Below the pieces are notes generated by a model. It searched no databases. It was not told where the DNA came from and saw only the letters and a list, made by a program, of their open reading frames with translations. 7,863 bases of DNA from an uncultured Muribaculaceae bacterium (GTDB lineage: Bacteria > Bacteroidota > Bacteroidia > Bacteroidales > Muribaculaceae): contig CAJUBC010000073.1 in NCBI GenBank assembly GCA_910584545.1, positions 1-7,863 of the forward strand, read 5' to 3'. The first letter of the stretch is position 1; every line of letters starts with the position of its first letter. Of the stretch, positions 5,556-7,863 are shown in pieces. A program made the translations under genes and the position numbers.

Positions 5556-6467
5556 TCAGTCGCTTACAGAGGTGATTTCGCGGCCTGAAAGACGGTATGT
5601 GGCCTGGCGGAGATACAGACCGAGGGCTTCGTAGTCGCGTCCGAATTCAGCTATCTTCTCCACGCTGACCGGTTCTCCGATGGTGACGTGCATGGGCTTC
5701 TCCCGTTTCTTGAAGAGCTCGCGGGGAAGCATGGCCGTGCGTAGAAGAATGGAATGATGGCCGAGATAATTGAAGAATTTAGAATTGGTGCCGTGGAAAT
5801 AAATGGGTATCACCGGCACCTTGGCCTTGCCGATGATCTGGAGGATGGCCGGTTGCCACTGTCTGTCGACTATGATGCTCTCTGAGTCGGTTTTGCCGAT
5901 GGCTCCTGCCGGGAAGAATCCTACCGGCTTGCCGCTTTTGAGCATCGAGATTGCCTCGCGGATGCCTGCCACGGATACGCGCCGCTTATCCTCGTCGGGC
6001 GATGCCGCCTGATCGACGGCGATGAAGTTGGGACGCATGGCCGACAGCTGGTTGAGTATCAGGTTGACCATAACCTTGAACTCGGGCCTGACGCGGGTGA
6101 TGATATAGATCAGCGCGATGCCGTCGATTGAGCCGAAGGGATGGTTGCTGACGGTGATGAATGCTCCCTCCTTGAAGCGGTCGAGTACCTCCATGTTGTC
6201 CACCTGAAGTGGAATCTTGAACTCATCCACCATCAGGTGCTTCACGAATTCCGGACCGGGATCCATGCTCCAGCGGCTGTGTACCCGGTTCACCTCATCT
6301 ATCTGTAGCAGATGCATCAGCCTCTTCAAGAGCCATGGTACCTTCCTGGACCAAGGCACGATTTTGGCCACGTCACCGGGTGTGATCACGTCCGGGCGCA
6401 CTTCGATACCGGGATATTCATCAAACAGATAGATTTCTTCCCCATCTTTATTCTTGGATACTTTCAT
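5556..6467 (-). CDS. PlsC-like lysophospholipid acyltransferase family protein
   Basis: A membrane-associated acyltransferase of about 303 residues from ATG at 6467. A TTG at 6485 would give 309 residues and a 4-bp TTGA overlap with the gtrA-like stop; GAGGA lies 9 nt before that TTG, so the earlier start cannot be excluded. In 309-residue numbering the catalytic block is VSNHPFGSIDG (112-122), with H115 and D121 separated by five residues rather than the four of classical PlsC. FFPAGAIGK (190-198) replaces the usual FPEGTRS block, and VPVIPIYFHGTNS (223-235) is the last family motif. This NHPFG-x-x-DG form belongs to the hemolysin-like or ornithine/glycine-lipid acyltransferase branch, so the acceptor may be an amino-acid or other non-glycerol lyso-lipid. 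It is the last gene of the lipid cluster; no terminator hairpin follows before the thi promoter. Confidence 0.85.
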   Translation of the reverse strand: MKVSKNKDGEEIYLFDEYPGIEVRPDVITPGDVAKIVPWSRKVPWLLKRLMHLLQIDEVNRVHSRWSMDPGPEFVKHLMVDEFKIPLQVDNMEVLDRFKEGAFITVSNHPFGSIDGIALIYIITRVRPEFKVMVNLILNQLSAMRPNFIAVDQAASPDEDKRRVSVAGIREAISMLKSGKPVGFFPAGAIGKTDSESIIVDRQWQPAILQIIGKAKVPVIPIYFHGTNSKFFNYLGHHSILLRTAMLPRELFKKREKPMHVTIGEPVSVEKIAEFGRDYEALGLYLRQATYRLSGREITSVSD

Positions 6468-6481
6468 GTCTCTGCTGTTTT

Positions 6482-7060
6482 TCAAATTGTCTCGTCCTCA
6501 TTCGGGGATTGAGAGGCCTGTTCCAATTCCTTACCGGTGTTACGCGCCTTGATTCCGATTCGGTCGAGCACCTTCAGTATGACTTTGTCAAGTCTGGTGG
6601 TCTTGAAGACGAAACTGCGCTGCAGCAGGAAGTTCCAGCCAAGCGATACAGCCAGCGCCACCAACAGTCGGGCGGAGAGGAAGATCGCGTCTTTACCGAG
6701 ACCGATGGTGTCCCCTATCCAGCTCCAGTCACTGATGAGATAGTACGTGATCTGGGTTCCGAAACTGTTGAGCAGGAAAGAACCGAGCCACACGAAAAGG
6801 AACTTGGTGACCACCGCGCGCCATTCCACCCCGGTGGCATGGAATGTGAACCGATAGTTTATCACGCAGTTCAACACTCCGCCGACAAACGCTCCGATGG
6901 CCGTGGAAAGCCAGGGGGTGAGATGGCAGAACGCGAAGAGAACGAATGCCAGGATTGTGTCGATCCATCCGCACAGCTGCGCTGATGCACCGCTTCGCAG
7001 AAGCGTGTATATGAATCCGTCGTTATGTAGGAACTGGTCTTTTATCGTCTTTAATTTCAT
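6482..7060 (-). CDS. GtrA-like small multi-pass membrane protein
   Basis: A 192-residue protein with four predicted membrane helices (about residues 27-47, 50-68, 84-108 and 125-147). It carries the two repeated GtrA-type signatures, in which Asn-rich helix ends run into a basic-aromatic-Phe stretch: LNCVINYRFTF (63-73) and GWNFLLQRSFVFK (141-153). GtrA proteins are thought to help flip polyprenyl-linked sugars or otherwise support glycosylation of cell-surface polymers; their biochemistry is less settled than their fold. The soluble C-terminal tail (about 154-192) is charged and low in structure, ending NEDETI. The gene starts 44 bp after the phosphatidyltransferase and runs into the acyltransferase, so it probably serves the same envelope-lipid module, perhaps moving or modifying a lipid-linked product. 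Family assignment is good; the exact role is inference. Confidence 0.85.
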   Translation of the reverse strand: MKLKTIKDQFLHNDGFIYTLLRSGASAQLCGWIDTILAFVLFAFCHLTPWLSTAIGAFVGGVLNCVINYRFTFHATGVEWRAVVTKFLFVWLGSFLLNSFGTQITYYLISDWSWIGDTIGLGKDAIFLSARLLVALAVSLGWNFLLQRSFVFKTTRLDKVILKVLDRIGIKARNTGKELEQASQSPNEDETI

Positions 7061-7104
7061 GTTCCGTAGCGGATCTTGTGCGTCTGATATCCCGGCTTTA
7101 TGTG

Positions 7105-7797
7105 TTATTGTTTAACGTACTTCTTGGGAGGATCCTGCTTTGCAAGTTTCTTGAGGTCAGCGGCAAGCGTGCAGATGTAGATGGAGAAGAGAATCACGGC
7201 CACTAATGCTCCGATGCAATCGTAGACGGTCCATTCCATACCCATCACGGGAATCGTCACATCAGGCCACGGGTTGTAAATGTACAGGATGTAGACGGCT
7301 ATGAGGATGAGCCTTACCTCTGTCGGGCCGAGCTTTGCGTAAGTGAGCTTGAACTCGTCGAGCACGATTGTGGAGAGGTATGTGTAGATTGACATAACGA
7401 GATAGCCTGCAAGAATGAAGAGCGCGATGTCCATGTTCATCATCGGGCTGAGGCCGATACCCACACAGAATAGACATGTGGTGATCGCATCGAGGGAATG
7501 GTCGATGAAGAATCCGTATTTGGGGCGCTGGGTGTTGCGTACGCGGGCGAGGGTGCCGTCGAGGCTGTCGCCATACCAGTTGAGCACCAGACAGAAGCAG
7601 GCCGCCCATAGATAGTTCACATTAATATTGGCAAGCCAGCAGAACAGGGCGTAGAGCACGGCTGCCGCCACTCCGAAATATGTGAGGAAGTCCGATGTGA
7701 CCCATCGGGGCTGTATCTTTGCCAGTTTTACGAGGACTTTTTTCTCCGCCGCGTTGAGAAGCGAAGTCTGAAGCCTTTCTGATTTTTCTTTTCCCAT
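7105..7797 (-). CDS. CDP-alcohol phosphatidyltransferase family protein
   Basis: A 230-residue integral membrane enzyme that moves a phosphatidyl group from a CDP-activated lipid to an alcohol acceptor, or the equivalent reaction with a CDP-alcohol. The family signature D-x2-DG-x2-AR-x9-G-x3-D-x3-D is complete: D77, D80-G81, A84-R85, G95, D99 and D103, the residues that bind two metal ions and the CDP moiety. About six hydrophobic segments are visible, near residues 36-58, 62-74, 105-120, 122-146, 157-175 and 190-212. The N-terminus is cytosolic-looking and charged, and the tail is Lys-rich (KKLAKQDPPKKYVKQ). The ATG is preceded by the A/T-rich sequence AACAAATTGTAAGTA without a clear Shine-Dalgarno. 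It leads a cluster with GtrA and acyltransferase genes. The acceptor cannot be read from sequence. An inositol-phosphate acceptor is one possibility, because gut Bacteroidetes make inositol lipids with an enzyme of this family; glycerol phosphate and serine are alternatives. Confidence 0.9.
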   Translation of the reverse strand: MGKEKSERLQTSLLNAAEKKVLVKLAKIQPRWVTSDFLTYFGVAAAVLYALFCWLANINVNYLWAACFCLVLNWYGDSLDGTLARVRNTQRPKYGFFIDHSLDAITTCLFCVGIGLSPMMNMDIALFILAGYLVMSIYTYLSTIVLDEFKLTYAKLGPTEVRLILIAVYILYIYNPWPDVTIPVMGMEWTVYDCIGALVAVILFSIYICTLAADLKKLAKQDPPKKYVKQ

Positions 7798-7824
7798 TAC
7801 TTACAATTTGTTTATCAGTAAATT

Positions 7825-7863
7825 CTATCTCGCTCCAAGTATTTTGGCGCGTTTGACGATGAT
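7825..7863 (-). CDS. C-terminal end of an unidentified upstream gene (partial)
   Basis: The minus strand reads in frame from the window edge as IIVKRAKILGAR followed by a TAG stop at 7827-7825. Only 12 codons are present, too few to name a family. The stop lies 27 bp before the phosphatidyltransferase start with no terminator or promoter between them, so this gene is probably co-transcribed with the lipid genes that follow. A basic C-terminal tail (KR, K, R) is all that can be described. It could instead be a chance open frame, but the close operon-like spacing supports a real gene end. Confidence 0.5.
   Translation of the reverse strand: MIVKRAKILGAR

Overview
The window is a stretch of a Bacteroidota chromosome, most likely Bacteroidales and perhaps a gut Muribaculaceae-type organism. 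This is an inference from the thi gene order, the Bacteroidales-style promoter (TTTG, 20 bases, TAnnTTTG), the scarcity of strong Shine-Dalgarno sites, and an oxygen-sensitive radical-SAM route to the thiazole precursor. Every convincing gene lies on the minus strand, so the text below follows transcription from the right edge to the left.

Right part (7863 to about 5556) is a membrane-lipid or envelope cluster. It holds the last 12 codons of an unidentified gene, a CDP-alcohol phosphatidyltransferase with an intact catalytic motif, a small four-helix GtrA-family membrane protein, and a PlsC-like acyltransferase that overlaps or abuts the GtrA gene. The spacing (27 bp, 44 bp, then overlap or 14 bp) suggests one transcript whose promoter lies outside the window.

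Central and left part (5533 to about 146) is a thiamine operon in the order thiS, a divergent ThiE/TenI-like gene, thiE, thiG, thiC, thiH. ThiS carries sulfur on its C-terminal Gly-Gly. ThiH makes dehydroglycine from tyrosine, and ThiG joins these with DXP-derived carbon into the thiazole. ThiC makes the HMP pyrimidine phosphate, and ThiE couples the two halves to thiamine phosphate. Absent from the window are thiF (activation of ThiS), thiD and thiL/thiN, so they must be elsewhere. A Bacteroidales-type promoter sits directly before thiS and leaves only about 20-30 nt of leader. No TPP riboswitch is visible there or in any other gap, which is the most notable regulatory feature.

Left edge (1-244) holds a strong 13-bp stem-loop that probably terminates the thi operon and an overlapping tandem 14-bp repeat. 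It also holds an ATG-less open frame whose C-terminal part reads like a helix-turn-helix segment and may be a gene remnant. No mobile element, CRISPR array, tRNA or rRNA gene was seen. The window is mostly ordinary metabolism. The points worth a second look are the riboswitch-free operon, the catalytically altered ThiE paralogue, a pair of mutually exclusive hairpins before thiG, and the left-edge open frame.
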